Below are positions 4,730-5,489 of a stretch of DNA of 5,489 bases, piece after piece. The notes below the pieces were generated by a model. The model did no database searches. It was not told where the DNA came from and worked only from the letters and a program-made list of their open reading frames with translations. The DNA is taken from assembly GCA_022822685.1 (NCBI GenBank), contig JAJEAQ010000727.1:1-5489 (forward strand), in the 5' to 3' direction. The first letter of the stretch is position 1; every line of letters starts with the position of its first letter. The stretch is from Trichodesmium sp. jk18x7bins.61. Lineage in GTDB: Bacteria; Cyanobacteriota; Cyanobacteriia; Cyanobacteriales; Microcoleaceae. A program made the translations under genes and the position numbers.

Positions 4730-5065
4730 GGCGTTGCTGAATTAAGGGATGAATCTTTGGGGAACAGGTACATCCCAAAACTTGAAATAGTAAATTAACA
4801 GTCGGATCGAATGTTGCCACATCTGGATGGACTTCGAATCACACAGTGTCTTGCGATGTAAGCTGGCGAGCGAGTGTCTCAAACCTGTATTTTCTCCCTC
4901 GACTCTGGTAATGTAGGTTGGGCTCACAATCTGGTCTCCATCTGGAATATACTGGGGGTACACCTTAAACCCATCTGTAACATAGAAGAAGCACTGCCAC
5001 AACTTGACAATGTTCCACAGAGGTTCAAAGGTCTGCCCACTATGAGTTCCCTATATCCAAGCTCA
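4730..5065 (-). mobile_element. IS1-family insertion sequence remnant (3' part)
   Basis: The left boundary is marked by GGCGTTGCTGAATTAAGGG (from 4730), which looks like an IS terminal repeat abutting the transposase stop codon. I find no matching terminal repeat to the right, and the 5' half of the transposase is missing, so the element is truncated. The inner limit near 5065 is only where recognisable coding similarity ends. Confidence 0.55.
4742..5065 (-). pseudogene. IS1-family transposase, C-terminal fragment with nonsense mutations
   Basis: The frame reads …AWI*GTHSGQTFEPLW, NIVKLWQCFFYVTDGFKVYP, then TRVEGENTGLRHSLASLHRK and TLCDSKSIQMWQHSIRLLIY to the stop TAA. The TDG block and the VEGEN block match the second Asp and the Glu of the IS1 DDE transposase core, and RKTLC-SKS is a family signature. 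The N-terminal DNA-binding half and the first catalytic Asp are absent. Two in-frame stops (TAG at 5053-5051, TGA at 5065-5063) interrupt the upstream part. TAG could derive from a TTG in an ancestral 'AWILG'. A shorter open frame could start at TTG (5002) but would lack catalytic parts. It is inactive. Confidence 0.82.
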
Positions 5066-5119
5066 GATACCCGGCTGGAAGTGGTTAGTCGGGTCAGGTG
5101 GCCTCCCCCAGTCGGAGCT

Positions 5120-5149
5120 TTCATGTAGCTTTAGCTAAAGCTACATGAA
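5120..5149. repeat. Perfect 30-bp palindrome at the junction of two mobile remnants
   Basis: TTCATGTAGCTTTAG (5120-5134) is followed at once by its exact reverse complement. It sits between the IS1 fragment and the group II intron remnant. A shorter relative (TTTTAGC-TTTA-GCTAAAA) lies at 183-200, and TTTAGCTTTGCTACATGAA at 2-20 is another partial copy. A perfect palindrome without a spacer could extrude a cruciform. Its role is unknown. Confidence 0.8.
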
Positions 5150-5169
5150 CATGTGGCGAGGTGGCTCAA

Positions 5170-5231
5170 CAAGAATTGCTTCTTTCCCCTCCCCTTTGAA
5201 CCGTACGTGACAGTTTCCCATCATTCCGCTC
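5170..5231 (-). ncRNA. Group II intron 3' end: domain V and truncated domain VI
   Basis: The 34-nt domain V occupies 5231-5198 on the minus strand. It begins GAGC (with the catalytic AGC), has a GAAA tetraloop closed by GATGG/CTGTC, carries the two-base AC bulge and ends GTACGGTTC. Two lower-stem pairs are broken (G5·G30 and A7·A28), so it is probably decayed. Domain VI follows: GGGGAGGGG, then AAGAA-GCAA-TTCTT. Its expected pyrimidine-rich 3' arm and branch region are replaced by GTTGAGCCACC, so the intron end is lost. Confidence 0.72.
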
Positions 5232-5489
5232 CAGCCTCACAAACAGCCTTTTAACTTGGTTTTTAGAGTGAACCTGAATATGGCACGCTCTGTGCAAATG
5301 AATTAGATTTTCAGCGTCGTCACTTCCACCATCTTTCACAGGTTCTATATGCTGGGTTTCAATTTCTTCGGAATTGAATCAGCTATCTCCACAAATAGGG
5401 CATTTCCATTTTTGTTCTTTGGCTACTTGTTGAGCCTGTCGCCGACATGAATGTGTTGACCTTTGGGCCTTTCTTCAGGGAGCAGAGGG
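5232..5489 (-). pseudogene. Group II intron maturase remnant (C-terminal HNH domain)
   Basis: This is the C-terminal end of an intron-encoded reverse transcriptase/maturase. The part seen is the HNH endonuclease that nicks the target DNA. It reads VAKEQKWKCPICGDS, stop, FNSEEIETQHIEPVKDGGSD, DAENLIHLHRACHIQVHS and KNQVKRL, with the zinc-binding CPIC and the NLIHLHRACH block clear. It is broken in two ways. A TGA (5381-5379) interrupts 'GDS*FNSEE', and the upstream stretch LLPEERPKGQHIHVGDRLNK is in a different frame, consistent with a one-base loss near 5423-5429. The first HNH position reads QH where HH or DH is usual. The frame remains open through domain V to a TGA at 5168-5166. The window edge cuts the gene, so the reverse transcriptase domain is not visible. 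Confidence 0.75.
5430..5449 (-). repeat. 20-bp inverted copy of bases 201-220
   Basis: On the minus strand this reads CATGTCGGCGACAGGCTCAA, identical to 201-220 on the plus strand over all 20 bases, with no similarity just outside it. In the maturase remnant it would encode HVGDRL. A diverged relative lies at 5148-5169. Confidence 0.75.

Noticed and set aside
4874..5128. Open frames on both strands across the IS1 remnant (4874-5128 plus, 4924-5124 minus)
   Set aside because: They are out of frame with the clear IS1 transposase reading and encode nothing recognisable.
201..5449. Whole window as one composite transposon bounded by the 20-bp inverted repeat
   Set aside because: One copy lies within the maturase remnant, no transposase matches such ends, and the interior carries a housekeeping photosystem gene.

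Overview
The window looks like chromosomal DNA of a cyanobacterium, most likely a filamentous Nostoc-like one. The gene psb27 encodes a photosystem II assembly lipoprotein found only in oxygenic phototrophs. Four copies of the cyanobacterial HIP1 octamer GCGATCGC lie in the long hydrolase gene, and there is a PEP-CTERM surface protein typical of the phylum. The genus is inferred, not demonstrated.

Layout, left to right. Bases 1-260 hold no convincing gene. They contain a strong hairpin (145-181), a small stem-loop, a 20-bp sequence repeated in inverted orientation near the right edge, and a structure resembling an IS200/IS605 right end. A small minus-strand gene of unknown function follows (402-596), with a second possible mini-ORF just upstream of it (690-812). 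The 813-1141 leader has a CRP-like inverted repeat and a short operator-like palindrome before the PEP-CTERM gene (plus strand, about 1142-1786), which carries an internal 90-bp tandem duplication. Bases 1787-2374 are mostly non-coding, with two short coding-like frames and two hairpins or repeats.

The conserved core is a minus-strand pair: psb27 (3918-4313), then 31 bp further on a secreted GHL10-type glycosyl-hydrolase-like protein (2375-3886). The two are probably co-transcribed. The hydrolase starts at TTG with a well-placed Shine-Dalgarno sequence. Upstream of psb27 lies a 400-bp non-coding stretch with tandem ATATCATGTCC repeats and an inverted copy.

The right edge (4730-5489) is a graveyard of mobile elements, all read on the minus strand. 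It holds the C-terminal third of an IS1-family transposase with nonsense mutations, a perfect 30-bp palindrome, and the 3' end of a group II intron. The intron remnant has a recognisable domain V and a broken HNH segment of its maturase. I found no tRNA, rRNA, CRISPR array or defence system, and nothing that stands out as a new multi-gene system. The most useful second looks are the duplicated PEP-CTERM repeat, the dispersed repeats and the small ORFs.
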